Source of the DNA: Ridgeia piscesae
Taxonomy: Eukaryota > Annelida > Polychaeta > Sabellida > Siboglinidae
NCBI GenBank assembly: GCA_025642075.2
Contig: JAODUO010000883.1
Coordinates: 230,001 to 294,000 of the forward strand
Direction: 5' to 3'
Length of the DNA: 64,000 nucleotides
In this document: piece by piece, positions 39,901 through 64,000 of the stretch
Layout: every line of letters begins with the position of its first letter
How positions within the stretch are numbered: position 1 is the first letter of the stretch
Translations under genes and position numbers: made by a program
The notes under the pieces: model-generated
What the model saw: the letters and a program-made list of their open reading frames with translations, nothing else
Database searches by the model: none
Told to the model about the DNA's origin: nothing

Positions 39901-42709
39901 ACTAGAGCTCCTAGAAGTTGTACACTAGAACTCCTAGAAGTTGTACACAAGAGCTCCTAGAAGTTGTACAATAGAGCTCCTAGAAGTTGTACACTAGAGC
40001 TCCTAGAAGTTGTACACTAGAACTCCTAGAAGTTGTACACTAAAGCTCCTAGAAGTTGTACATGAGAACTAGAAGTTGTACACTAGAATTCCTAGAAGTT
40101 GTACACTAGAGCTCCTAGAAGTTGTACACTACACTTTTGGAAACTGCTGCACTTTCAAAATGGTTCCAGTTTGTTTTAAATCTGTGTTAAACTAATTCTA
40201 TAAAGCAGTTACCCCTCTGCTTCAAAATGTGACTGCAAGTAGTTGCAGGTTTAAAATGTCAATAAATTACCTTCATATTAGCCACTGACAACGACAGAGA
40301 AGTAGTCACAGCACTTTATCTCACACATTTACGTATAATCAGGCCATATTGTGGTACTTGTTCGTCTGTCACCAGGGATATGTGCAGAGACTGTTCACTG
40401 TTGTCTTCTTGGTGGCAGGTTATGAGAAGTTTGCCCACGACATGGAGATGATGCTGGGGAAGAAACCCAGCCTCTACTACATGGTGTCCTGGAGGGCTGT
40501 CACCCCCCTGTCTCTTGTGGTAGGTTAACTGTCACCCCCGTCTCTCGTGGTAGGTTCACTGTCACCCCCCCTGTCTCTCGTGGTAGGTTCACTGTCACCC
40601 CCTGTCTCTCGTGGTAGGTTCACTGTCACCCCCCCTGTCTCTCGTGGTAGGTTCACTGTCACCCCCCCTGTCTCTCGTGGTAGGTTCACCCCCACAGGGC
40701 TTTATGTGCGATAACGTTTTTGCCAGTCACGCATGTTTTGGTCGACACATGTCAACTCACACACACACGAGCCAGTTGAGATGTGTATTAGGACCTGAAA
40801 TAAACTACAAATATATGTGACATCCATTCCTAATTGGTTTACCCGTCCACCCCCCATCCTGTGATATATATATATACAAGTCCAAAATGGGTTTTACCCG
40901 TCCAAATGATGTGTGGGCAGGCCTCTACATAAAGCTATGATCCCCCATTTCTTGTGGAGGGTCCACCCCCGTGATTTACAGATTTGGTAAAACTAATTCC
41001 GACGATCCAGTTTTCAATTTGCATTTACCATAAAACGTAAATAATTCTAGCAGCGATGTATTTGGAGTGCTTTTCGACATTCTGTGTTTATAACGCTATA
41101 TGGTTATTGTAATTATTATGCACTTATTGTTCTGTCATTTCTGGGTAAAAATGTGAAATCATCACAGAAACACATGTAAACATATTGCACATAAAGATGT
41201 ACATTTTGGAAATTGTTTACATTAATTCATGGACAGTTTGTCTGTCGACTTTAATAAAACTATATACAAAATATTGAACAAACAAATGAGCTTGTTATAG
41301 TCAATTTTAAGCAGGTTTGTTTGTTCACAAATTCAGCTTAAAAAGAAACTACCAGGTAGTGAAGAAATGGCATCTCGGAGTCACCTTTAACATAACCACA
41401 TGTCACCGTCTCCGTCTCCCACAGGTTGTCATCATCCTCCTGGGCGCCTGCTATGTGCCTCCCTACTACGGGAGCTACACATTCCCCACCTACGCCAAGA
41501 CGATTGGGTGGTTCCTGGCCTTTGGTCCTGTCTCTCTCATCCCTCTCACCATGCTGTGGCAGTTCTGTCGCAGAGTCGGCAGTGTCCAGGTGGGTGCCGT
41601 ATACATGTCAACTTGACAGCAGGGAATAGTTATGACATGTGTTAGTGTTGTTTATTAATTTACATGTGCTCGAACATGTTGATGTAATTGTTATTAAATA
41701 TTTAGAATATTTTTAATAATATTCTGTAACGTTTTTTTGTTAGGGTTATGGAAATTTTATACTAGTTATTACTTTATATTATTACCAGGTAGTTAATTAT
41801 ATTTCACTTTTTTCCTTTGGAAATATTTTATTGTAATCCCAGTGAACTGCAAGTTGTGTAGTGTTTTATAATTCCTATATAATAACTAAATATTATTAAT
41901 CATTGGGAAAACTCATACCTCTTCACTGGAGCCTGGTGGTTACAAACACGTTACAATCCTGGACTTTGGGTTGAGAGTTAAAAACGTGCCCTGACAGTGG
42001 AGTGAGAACTCCTGGTGTGTGTCGATACCACACATTATTATAACTGAATGTGTTTGAAATGATATGCATTAACACCACAATAAGTGTAAATTAAGTCAAA
42101 TTTATGATGAAAAGTGCTAACAGTTTAACGAAAATACGAGTGTCTTGACAGCAGGACATGTTGAGTTGCCGTCTGTCACCAAGTGAGACCCTGAATGCTT
42201 TCTGACATACACACGACACACGACACCTGTTTCAGACCCTGAAGGACATGATTGATGACCCGGACACTCGGCGGGAAGTGGCTGCACGGATGACCAGCCC
42301 CACAATGGACTGGGGCCCCGCCCTGCCCGAGAACTTCCGCAAGTACTCAGTCGATCGCAACCTTCACACCGCCGTTGCCAACGTCGAGCTCGGTGACGAT
42401 GACGTCTTTGGCGGTGGCACCGAGCTGGCTGACCTACGACACGGCGACCCCGATGAGAAGGTTCACCTAGTGCACTTCAAGGACAAGGTCGATGTGGAGG
42501 GTGAACAAGGTCAAGGTGATACCAGCACAAAGGAGCAAGGTCAAGGTGATGCCAGCACAAAGGAGCAAGGTCAAGGTGACGCCAGCACAAAGGAGCAAGG
42601 TCAAGGTGATGTTGGGGGAAAGGAGAAAGGTCAAGGTGATGCAAAGGGTGAAGGTCAGGGAGACAAGGATGCTGTGCGGACTGCGAAGACAGGAGAAGGG
42701 GACAAATAG
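12782..42709 (+). CDS. SLC6-family Na+/Cl--dependent transporter, 14 coding exons (gene span)
   Basis: The predicted product is a 12-TM plasma-membrane symporter that uses Na+ and Cl- gradients to import an amino-acid-like substrate. Fourteen exons with GT-AG borders join to 713 codons plus stop with all phases consistent. TM1 (about residues 28-50) has Y-A-V-G-L-G-N then WRFP. Gly40 sits where monoamine carriers have Asp, so an amino-acid substrate is likelier. Cys141 and Cys150 match the EL2 disulfide, followed by three N-glycosylation sequons (Asn160, Asn169, Asn170). Gln284 and Ser288 in TM6 match Cl- ligands; Asp388-Ser389 in TM8 match the Na2 site. The [11 protein letters not shown] and CNN-WNT-NC segments look closest to glycine transporters, but TM6 is atypical, so the substrate is not assigned. 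The length fits the family (about 600-750). The C-terminal tail carries a repeat. The 5' end is the weak point: the ATG used overlaps a possible acceptor (TTTCAG), so upstream exons may exist. Confidence 0.9.
12951..13900. other. SLC6 intron 1, first part: nothing recognised
   Basis: Unique-looking AT-rich intronic sequence. Confidence 0.6.
13905..14510. mobile_element. Two family P copies head to head
   Basis: A forward copy (about 13,905-14,160, with GGGTAAAACCCGATGTGGAC) is followed by a reverse copy (about 14,240-14,510, ending GGTCTCTGCATAAAGC, the complement of copy 1's start). Together they form a large imperfect inverted repeat in intron 1. Confidence 0.6.
14511..15833. other. SLC6 intron 1, remainder: nothing recognised
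   Basis: No additional exon or repeat recognised. Confidence 0.6.
15834..15890 (+). repeat. 27-bp tandem duplication of the exon 2 acceptor
   Basis: GTTTGCTCCAGGTGCCTT occurs at 15,834 and 15,861; the second is the authentic acceptor and exon start. Using the upstream CAG would insert 9 in-frame codons without a stop. Confidence 0.85.
15872..16003 (+). CDS. SLC6 exon 2 (TM2)
   Basis: It encodes GAFLVPYFI... through EMGIGQFAS and WRISPLFKG, the SLC6 TM2 and following loop. Acceptor CTCCAG|GT, donor AAG|GTGAGT, phases 1 and 1. A second copy of the acceptor plus exon start lies 27 bp upstream. Confidence 0.93.
16521..18875 (+). mobile_element. TIR-bounded non-autonomous DNA element, copy A, with expanded 34-bp array
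   Basis: It starts GTGATGTGTTCTAACGAAAT and its right flank matches the inverted copy B (31.8-32.6 kb) along almost its whole length, to about 18,860. Copy B has one 34-bp segment where copy A has about 46. Without the array the element would be about 0.8 kb. No transposase seen. Confidence 0.7.
16885..18455 (+). repeat. 34-bp minisatellite (CACAACTTTAGTGAGTGCAC), about 46 units
   Basis: Homogeneous units differ mainly at CACTCCGCC / CACACCGCC / CATGCCGCC, with a more variable block near 18,115-18,275. It lies inside copy A of the TIR element. Confidence 0.95.
18885..21275. mobile_element. Candidate second inverted-repeat element
   Basis: The left end has CATACATGCATAGATGCCAA (18,893) then TGTAAGACT. 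The right end has the inverted TTGGCATCTATGCATACATG (21,244) preceded by AGTCTTACGGGTGATCC. The imperfect similarity extends roughly 60-80 bp. The interior carries a 42-bp array, and phrases such as GGGAGATCGGGAGATTTTCT. No transposase was recognised, so a long non-autonomous element is the best guess. Confidence 0.5.
19062..19533 (+). repeat. 42-bp minisatellite, about 11 units
   Basis: Units of the form CCCACAATATACAACACC then ATCACCCACAACGTTCACTT. They are very homogeneous, with only an A/G variant in CCCRCAATATAC. Confidence 0.95.
21350..21600 (+). mobile_element. Family P repeat, degenerate partial copy
   Basis: Shares CATTTGGATGGGTA, GGATGGGTAAACATTAAA, GGAGCAAAAG and GAATGGGTGTCAC with the better copies. 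Confidence 0.4.
21600..23186. other. SLC6 intron 2, end: degenerate AATTGGAATT-rich tract, otherwise nothing
   Basis: Between about 21,890 and 22,230 the motif AATTGGAATT/TAATTGGAATTG recurs irregularly many times. No exon is seen. Confidence 0.55.
23187..23930 (+). repeat. 51-bp array of exon 3 acceptor plus exon start, about 15 units
   Basis: Each unit contains CTGTTGCAG|GTATTGGC and runs on through the exon 3 start (GCCATTGTCGTGAT), then CACCTGACRTGT. The 15th unit is the authentic junction. About five units have lost the AG (TTTCATG or TCTATTGG variants). The unit equals 17 codons, but indels near 23,490, 23,819 and 23,845 break long-range frame. Confidence 0.93.
23901..24065 (+). CDS. 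SLC6 exon 3 (TM3 and start of extracellular loop 2)
   Basis: It encodes [18 protein letters not shown], then [15 protein letters not shown] with the two conserved EL2 cysteines. The acceptor TTGCAG|GT is the last of a 51-bp tandem array in which most units repeat this same acceptor and the first ~35 nt of the exon. Donor ATG|GTGAGA, phase 1. Confidence 0.92.
24143..24225 (+). mobile_element. tRNA-derived SINE-like sequence
   Basis: GTGGCGCAGTGGGTAGGGC resembles a pol III A box, and GTGTTCAGACCC about 35 nt later resembles a B box. It lies in intron 3 and lacks a cloverleaf 3' half, so a SINE head is likelier than a tRNA gene. Confidence 0.6.
24226..25254. other. SLC6 intron 3, remainder: nothing recognised
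   Basis: AT-rich intronic sequence without recognisable features. Confidence 0.55.
25255..25348 (+). CDS. SLC6 exon 4 (extracellular loop 2)
   Basis: This short hydrophilic exon encodes the glycosylated loop: N-K-S and N-N-S-T sequons, ending TEEFFE. Acceptor GTGTAG|AT, donor TTTGA|GTAAGT. Entering in phase 1 and leaving in phase 2 matches exons 3 and 5 exactly. Its acceptor is not duplicated. Confidence 0.88.
25490..28032 (+). repeat. 71-bp array of exon 5 acceptor plus exon start, about 33 units plus decayed copies
   Basis: Each unit holds TGTGTCTGTAG|GAACCACC and the next ~30 nt of exon 5, then GTAGACTCTGTCTGACCG. The last unit is exon 5 itself. Units between 25,490 and 25,660 are heavily diverged, those at 26,100-26,940 carry GGCTTTGACCGGG, and those nearer the exon carry GGCATTGACCAGG like the exon. 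Reading on from any upstream acceptor meets TGA within the unit. Confidence 0.95.
28000..28132 (+). CDS. SLC6 exon 5 (TM4)
   Basis: It encodes [18 protein letters not shown], then the TM4 core and KGIKSMGK. The acceptor CTGTAG|GAACC is the final copy of the 71-bp array upstream. The array repeats the first ~38 nt of this exon, then diverges at GACCAGGT. Donor AAG|GTCAGT, phase 0. Confidence 0.93.
28133..28728. other. SLC6 intron 5: nothing recognised
   Basis: Intronic sequence without arrays at either junction. Confidence 0.6.
28729..28863 (+). CDS. SLC6 exon 6 (TM5)
   Basis: It encodes [20 protein letters not shown], then [18 protein letters not shown], hallmark SLC6 TM5 and EL3. Acceptor TTCCAG, donor CAG|GTGTGT, both phase 0. 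Confidence 0.94.
29285..29710 (+). mobile_element. RTE/BovB-like LINE fragment (3' end of reverse-transcriptase ORF)
   Basis: The conceptual fragment [20 protein letters not shown], then [47 protein letters not shown] and [11 protein letters not shown] follows the C-terminal layout of RTE-type retrotransposon proteins. Frameshifts and stops break it. It ends in a TGATGATGA-like tail typical of these elements. It lies in SLC6 intron 6 and is inactive. Confidence 0.85.
29711..30901. other. SLC6 intron 6, remainder: nothing recognised
   Basis: AT-rich, no exon or array. Confidence 0.55.
30902..31005 (+). CDS. SLC6 exon 7 (TM6 substrate and Cl- site)
   Basis: It encodes [19 protein letters not shown], then LSSYNKFKN. 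Gln284 and Ser288 align with Cl- ligands of GABA transporters. The unwound-helix positions that are Phe in LeuT (253, 259) are Ala287 and Gly293 here. Acceptor CGTCAG, donor ACAG|GTACGT, phase 2. Confidence 0.92.
31631..31755 (+). CDS. SLC6 exon 8 (TM7)
   Basis: It encodes [18 protein letters not shown], then [16 protein letters not shown]. It carries the TM7 N-x-L-T-S motif, whose Ser is a usual Cl- ligand. Acceptor GTTGTAG, donor AGTG|GTGAGG, phase 1. The exon end and donor recur in diverged form at 32,640 and 32,698. Confidence 0.93.
31794..32624 (-). mobile_element. TIR element, copy B (inverted relative to copy A)
   Basis: It is bounded by GATGTGTTCTAACGAAATGA (left) and the inverted TCACATCACAGAACACATCA (right), both next to the GAGTCGTATG motif in terminal-repeat orientation. 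The reverse complement matches copy A on both sides of its array but has only one 34-bp-like segment, near 32,190-32,225. It inserted just after the exon 8 donor. Confidence 0.7.
32636..32725 (+). repeat. Diverged duplicates of exon 8 end plus donor
   Basis: GTGACAGTGAGTGGTGAAGG (32,639) and GTGACAGTGAGCTGTGACG (32,698) resemble the exon 8 end and donor GTGACAGCGAGTG|GTGAGG. The first copy also shares the following TTGTGGGGTCAGA. The TIR element lies between the authentic junction and these copies. Confidence 0.7.
32846..32958 (+). CDS. SLC6 exon 9 (EL4 and start of TM8)
   Basis: It encodes [18 protein letters not shown], then [13 protein letters not shown], with the Na2-site Asp-Ser near the end. 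Acceptor GTTGCAG|GC, donor CTG|GTGAGT, phase 0. Confidence 0.94.
33480..33800 (-). mobile_element. CR1/L2-like LINE 3' relic
   Basis: On the minus strand [20 protein letters not shown], then [12 protein letters not shown] and a broken NNWNKLCQ end give the conserved C-terminal signature ([16 protein letters not shown]) seen in CR1-type retrotransposons. Stops interrupt it. It lies in SLC6 intron 9. Confidence 0.8.
34033..34218 (-). mobile_element. tRNA-derived SINE, copy 1
   Basis: On the minus strand GTGGCTCAGGGGTAGAG resembles an A box and GGTTCGAATCACG a B box. The 3' part contains GCAGCGTGGC-like sequence. It is homologous over about 180 bp to the copy at 38,737 and abuts the start of the 58-bp array. 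Confidence 0.75.
34222..38435 (+). repeat. 58/57-bp array of exon 10 acceptor plus exon start, about 73 units
   Basis: Each unit contains TGTGTGTTGTAG|TTTGGTCAG and GTGGAGAG, exactly the exon 10 acceptor and its first ~17 nt, then TTGATGAGATAAACAGTGCT. Units alternate irregularly between CCCCTCACT (58) and CCCTCACT (57). Few other differences: a GATCAACAG block near 36,130-36,260, and degenerate units beside the exon. An upstream acceptor would hit TGA five codons later. Confidence 0.96.
38418..38549 (+). CDS. SLC6 exon 10 (end of TM8, IL4, TM9)
   Basis: It encodes [20 protein letters not shown], then [15 protein letters not shown]. The acceptor GTTGTAG|TTTGG ends the 58-bp array. The first ~17 nt of this exon (TTTGGTCAGGTGGAGAG) are part of every repeat unit. 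Donor GAG|GTAAGA, phase 0. Confidence 0.94.
38737..38937 (-). mobile_element. tRNA-derived SINE, copy 2
   Basis: Same family and orientation as the copy at 34,033 (shared GCTGCAATTAATGC, TAGCCAGGT, GCAATGTAGAGTGAA). The internal promoter is more diverged. It sits just after exon 10, so the two SINEs bracket the 58-bp array. Confidence 0.7.
39315..39414 (+). CDS. SLC6 exon 11 (TM10)
   Basis: It encodes [17 protein letters not shown], then [11 protein letters not shown]. Acceptor TTGCAG|GGAGG, donor TACG|GTGAGT, phase 1. A 23-bp array starts about 10 nt past the donor. Confidence 0.94.
39430..40130 (+). repeat. 23-bp array after exon 11 donor, about 30 units
   Basis: Units CTCCTAGAAGTTGTACACTA with AGA/GAG variants begin about 10 nt past the GTGAGT donor. 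The exon is not included. More heterogeneous than the other arrays, with a garbled block near 39,610. Confidence 0.93.
40419..40519 (+). CDS. SLC6 exon 12 (IL5 and start of TM11)
   Basis: It encodes [17 protein letters not shown], then [14 protein letters not shown]. Acceptor GTGGCAG|GT, donor GTG|GTAGGT, phase 0. The exon 3' end plus donor is tandemly repeated immediately downstream. Confidence 0.93.
40497..40690 (+). repeat. 32-33-bp array of exon 12 end plus donor, about 6 units
   Basis: TGTCACCCCCCTGTCTCTTG then TGGTAGGTT is the exon 12 end plus donor, repeated five to six times into the intron with C-run length variation. Confidence 0.92.
40695..40945 (-). mobile_element. Family P repeat, inverted copy
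   Basis: Contains ACCTGAAATAAAC, GTGACATCCATTCC, GGGTTTTACCCGTCCAAATG and an end CCTCTACATAAAGC, the reverse complement of the copy 1 layout. Confidence 0.55.
40946..41424. other. SLC6 intron 12, remainder: nothing recognised
   Basis: AT-rich; no array at the exon 13 acceptor. Confidence 0.55.
41425..41589 (+). CDS. SLC6 exon 13 (TM11 and TM12)
   Basis: It encodes [18 protein letters not shown], then [18 protein letters not shown] and [11 protein letters not shown]. Acceptor CCACAG, donor CAG|GTGGGT, phase 0 on both sides. Confidence 0.93.
41590..42235. other. SLC6 intron 13: nothing certain
   Basis: A stretch around 41,930-42,020 (GAGCCTGGTGGTTACAAAC) faintly resembles a decayed tRNA-SINE head. 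No junction repeat. Confidence 0.4.
42236..42709 (+). CDS. SLC6 exon 14 (cytoplasmic C-tail, stop)
   Basis: This 157-codon terminal exon encodes the cytosolic tail, with [16 protein letters not shown] and then an acidic stretch. From about 42,505 a 30-bp unit repeats four to five times, encoding [14 protein letters not shown] decapeptides rich in Gly, Gln, Asp and Lys. Such a tail is unusual for SLC6 carriers and looks like minisatellite growth inside coding sequence. Acceptor TTTCAG, stop TAG at 42,707-42,709. Confidence 0.92.
   Translation, partial: TLKDMIDDPDTRREVAARMTSPTMDWGPALPENFRKYSVDRNLHTAVANVELGDDDVFGGGTELADLRHGDPDEKVHLVHFKDKVDVEGEQGQGDTSTKEQGQGDASTKEQGQGDASTKEQGQGDVGGKEKGQGDAKGEGQGDKDAVRTAKTGEGDK
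42505..42690 (+). repeat. Coding 30-bp minisatellite in SLC6 C-tail
   Basis: Four to five imperfect 30-bp units (core AAGGTCAAGGTGAT) translate to GQGD-x-S/G-T/G-KEQ repeats. The later units decay to [12 protein letters not shown]. The period is a multiple of 3, so the frame is preserved. Confidence 0.85.
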
Positions 42710-44710
42710 ACTGTGTTTATTGGTAAATATCACGTACATTGCTCTGGTCAGTCTAGTGGACAGGAGTGACCAGTGCTTACTGGCAGCTGTGGTAGGCTGG
42801 ATGGTCAACAGATGCGAGCTTTGACTGTCGTCTGCTTTCTCGTCACTTTGTTGATGTACACGGTGCTTAAGATAAATGATATTACACCTCATGAGGAGAC
42901 AGCACAGCCTTGTGACAGGGCTGTGAGACTGCTGGTAACACATGGGTGACAGTTTAGCTTTTATTAGACACATTCTCCCGTCTCTACCCAAAACACAGCA
43001 GCTGTGGTTATGAAATCCGCTGTGTGCGGTCAAGGCGGTTTCAAATTGTCATTAATTACCTTGTGATGGAAAAACTCATCTTTATTGTTACATACGCAAT
43101 GGCAAAGAAATGTGTGTTTTATTATTAAGTTGAATGACAATACAAATGCTGCTGTGAATTTGATCAAATACTAGATCCGTACAGTTTTATTTCAACATTC
43201 ATGGCATAGGTCTTAGGTGATGGGAAGAAAAAAAGACTTGATAAGTTTGATTTGCGGATAGTCATGGTGAGGAATAGATGTGGTATGATATTAACTTGGC
43301 ATTCTTTCAAACATGTATCCGTGTCTTTGCAAACGATGTAGGTAGAATTGTGACACCTCGTGATATCACTATTTTAATTGTGTAATGTTTAAAGCTGCTT
43401 GTTTTACCTGCGTGGTGCAAGAGCACAGTCACAAGGTGGCCGTGATGGGGTTATGTCTTTTAAAAACTACATAATGTGTCGACTGTTTTATCTGAGAAAT
43501 CAGTATTTCCACATTAGTTGCCTCGTCAGACTTGGTTAGCAAGTCTTGTGTAGTTAGCTAGTTATGTAGTTAGTTAGTTCTCCAATGCTTGCACAAGTAA
43601 GCCACATATCAAGAGGCACACTGTGTTCCTAATGCACACTTTGATTATAGATATAAGTACTTGTTTGTAGCGAAAACGTGATTTATAGACTGTGTTTGAT
43701 ACATGTGTACAACTTGGTCTCTGCCGTTGTCTGTGGGGTCACAGGTCAGCACAGTCAGCAGTGTCTCCCAGTTGCATCCAGTCTTTCTAGATCTTGTGAA
43801 GTCATTTAAAAATACCAGCAGGTCGACACAGACAGATTTTGACATGCATTTTGATCATGGGTAATATTGAGATATCTGACCATGTCCCATGATTGTAATG
43901 AATTTGTTCTTTAAACATTTCTTGTACAAGCATACTGCCTATCCCATCAGCAAGTGCAGTTTCAGTCTATAGTAATGTATGAAATGCTTGTGAATGTGTT
44001 GTGCGACTATTGTGGCCGTGTTGACTCTGTCACCGACACTGATGCCCAAGTCTTGCGAGATGTTAACTATGTCTTGGTTTTAAGTCTGCTCATATTTTGC
44101 TTGTAGTGATAACTATACAAATGTAGTTGTAGTGAGATTTTATGACTCACTAAATGCACAAGGTTCCATTGTGTAGGGGGACGTTTATATTCATAATCTG
44201 AGCCAACAACATTTTACCAAGGCAACACATTTTTACCTACGGTCAGTCTGGAATTGTTACCATAACTGCTTCATGCCGACTTATAATAGCAGTAACTTAT
44301 TTTGTAACCATCATATTTTCTATGCGAGTGTAAGTAATAATGAAGTAACTGTAACTAATCAACACCTACTTCTGTTGTATTTGGATCAGGTAAATTTTTA
44401 TTTGTGACCTTAACTTTGATTGTGGATGTTATTTAACATCCAGTGCAATACGAGGCAGGATCAATTCATTTTATGTCTGGTACACATAAGTAGTTCTGAA
44501 GATAGTGTCGTTTTACGAGTTGTTTCACCTGCAATACTGACACCTGTCCATCGGTCAGTATATTTTCACAACCGGCAGTGCGTAACTGTCGTCACTCAAT
44601 GATGGCAGCTGTATGTGTTACACTGCCCTCTCTGTCAAGTCTATTTTTGCTAGTGTGCTGTACATTGAATAGTTGAGTATTGTCTAAATAATAAACGGAC
44701 GTAAAGAGCA
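42710..44710 (+). other. Probable 3' UTR of the SLC6 gene
   Basis: No exon or repeat array is seen between the stop codon and the AATAAA at 44,690. I read this as a ~2-kb 3' UTR, by inference from the absence of an earlier AATAAA. Transcript data would fix the end. Confidence 0.45.
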
Positions 44711-44735
44711 GTGGTGTGTGTGGTGTGGCGTGGCG
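44690..44735 (+). promoter_or_regulatory. Candidate poly(A) signal of SLC6 with GU-rich downstream element
   Basis: AATAAA at 44,690-44,695 is followed about 17 nt later by GTGGTGTGTGTGGTGTGG, a good GU-rich downstream element. Confidence 0.5.
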
Positions 44736-44772
44736 TGGCGTGGCGTGGCGTGGCGTGGCGTGGCGTGGCGTG
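44722..44772. repeat. GGCGT pentanucleotide microsatellite between convergent gene ends
   Basis: About nine units of GGCGT/GGTGT lie between the poly(A) signals of the two converging genes. Confidence 0.9.
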
Positions 44773-44964
44773 GTGTAGTTTATTAACAAAGTTGTGTCAG
44801 TGACCAACCTCACTGGCAGTATAGAAAGATTGACTTGGCGTAAATGTTCTGAAAAAGACTAGTTCAATGAGACCTCGTAAGATCCACAAACCACAATATA
44901 TACCGGGTACATACTAATTGGTTAACAGAACCCGGCTAAAATGCTGGAAACAACTAGAACTCGA

Positions 44965-45898
44965 GCATACTTGCACATCAAGGGGACTTTATTGAACAGA
45001 CATACAACACGACACCAACATCACCTAGCGTGGACAAATTGCATTTATATATATTTTGAATTGTTTATATACACATTGATAATTAACAGAACATTGAATA
45101 ACTTAATTGCCTAGGCGAAATATCACAGGAAACCCAGACGATGTCTGGAATTTAAGATACAATTTATACTTAATATAGCACACAATAAATACGCCTAATA
45201 CAGTTTGCAGTAGCTGCTGGAACATTCTGGCAATATATGCTACTGTCTTATTTCGTCCAGTCTGTAGGTGTGTCACTGAAATAGCAGCTGTCGACTCATG
45301 GAATGTTCCATCTTTCAAGACATTCATATCGCTAAAAGGTTAAATGTGTGTTAACACCGGGGATAACGCAGGAGGCAGACACGTGTGTTAACACCGGGGA
45401 TAATGCAGGAGGCAGACACGTGTGTTAACACCGGGTATAACATAAGACACCTAGGCAGTTGGTGGCATTTGGCACGACCCACACACACCAGAGCATAATC
45501 TAACTGGGATTCGCACTGGTCAGTAACCAATGGCGTCCAGTAGGAACTGCCAATGACACACTCAGTAATATTATTACGCTGTTCACTCTGTCAATGAGAT
45601 ATTTGTATCACGAAGCTTGAGCAAACCAATTTGGCAATCAAATGTTCACGTCATGAACCAGAATATTACCACTTAGAGTACGTCAAATGTATCTTACAGC
45701 ATCAGGTTAATTCTGAAACCGTGTTTGTACGTACCATATATGATAATACATAGATAGGAGAACAATCAGAAAATAGTTTCTGGTATAACAGTAAACTAAT
45801 AATAATTGTTCTGATGTTGATGCCAAATTAACCACCAATCTAGCAGCATAGCTGAACTGGTGTCTTGAGCTTGCTGAGTGACGTTCAGTTAACAAGTT
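44965..45898 (-). other. KIFAP3: Probable 3' UTR of KIFAP3
   Basis: The stretch runs from the stop codon to a minus-strand AATAAA near 44,990. It contains a short tandem (about 2.5 units of 44 bp, ACACGTGTGTTAACACCGGG, 45,344-45,440). No other coding sequence is seen. Confidence 0.45.
44988..44993 (-). promoter_or_regulatory. KIFAP3: Candidate KIFAP3 poly(A) signal
   Basis: TTTATT on the plus strand reads AATAAA on the minus strand, about 0.9 kb after the stop. Cleavage would fall near 44,970, leaving roughly 250 bp to the SLC6 3' end. Confidence 0.45.

Positions 45899-64000
<18,102 letters not shown>

Overview
This is eukaryotic nuclear DNA. Genes are split by GT-AG introns, the background is AT-rich, and there are degenerate retrotransposons, tRNA-derived SINE-like repeats, small DNA-transposon relics and an exceptional load of minisatellites. 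The two recognisable genes are animal genes. I infer a bilaterian invertebrate, perhaps a lophotrochozoan or mollusc, but nothing in the window fixes the species.

Layout. Positions 1-12,781 hold no recognisable coding exon, only microsatellites, minisatellites and two copies of a MITE-like repeat. An SLC6-family Na+/Cl- dependent transporter gene runs on the + strand from 12,782 to a stop at 42,709. I resolved 14 exons by hand; their lengths sum to 2,142 nt, so 713 codons plus stop, with every splice phase compatible. Its 3' UTR probably ends near 44,710. KIFAP3 (kinesin-II accessory subunit KAP3) converges on it from the right, on the - strand. Its last 10 exons lie between 64,000 (the gene enters from outside the window) and a stop at 45,899, encoding about 505 C-terminal residues. 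Its poly(A) signal is near 44,990. The two genes are tail to tail, about 250 bp apart, around a GGCGT microsatellite. They have no evident functional link: one makes a plasma-membrane amino-acid-type transporter, the other part of an anterograde cilium/axon motor.

The striking feature is where the tandem arrays sit. About a third of the window (roughly 20 kb) is minisatellite, and in both genes many arrays begin exactly at an exon-intron boundary. The repeat unit contains the splice site itself plus 8-40 nt of the adjoining exon. Acceptor-containing arrays precede SLC6 exons 3, 5 and 10 and three KIFAP3 exons. Donor-containing arrays follow SLC6 exon 12 and a KIFAP3 exon. Two-copy or decayed versions occur at four more junctions. 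Each array therefore carries up to about 73 decoy splice sites next to the authentic one. Some arrays are a multiple of 3 long and stay open in the exon's frame. I regard this splice-junction-seeded minisatellite growth as the most novel signal here.

Mobile DNA includes an RTE/BovB-like LINE fragment (29.3-29.7 kb), a CR1/L2-like LINE 3' relic (33.5-33.8 kb), and two same-orientation SINE copies bracketing the 58-bp array. There is also a terminal-inverted-repeat element present twice in opposite orientation (16.5-18.9 kb and 31.8-32.6 kb); one copy has expanded a single internal 34-bp segment into about 46 units. A second candidate inverted-repeat element spans 18.9-21.3 kb.
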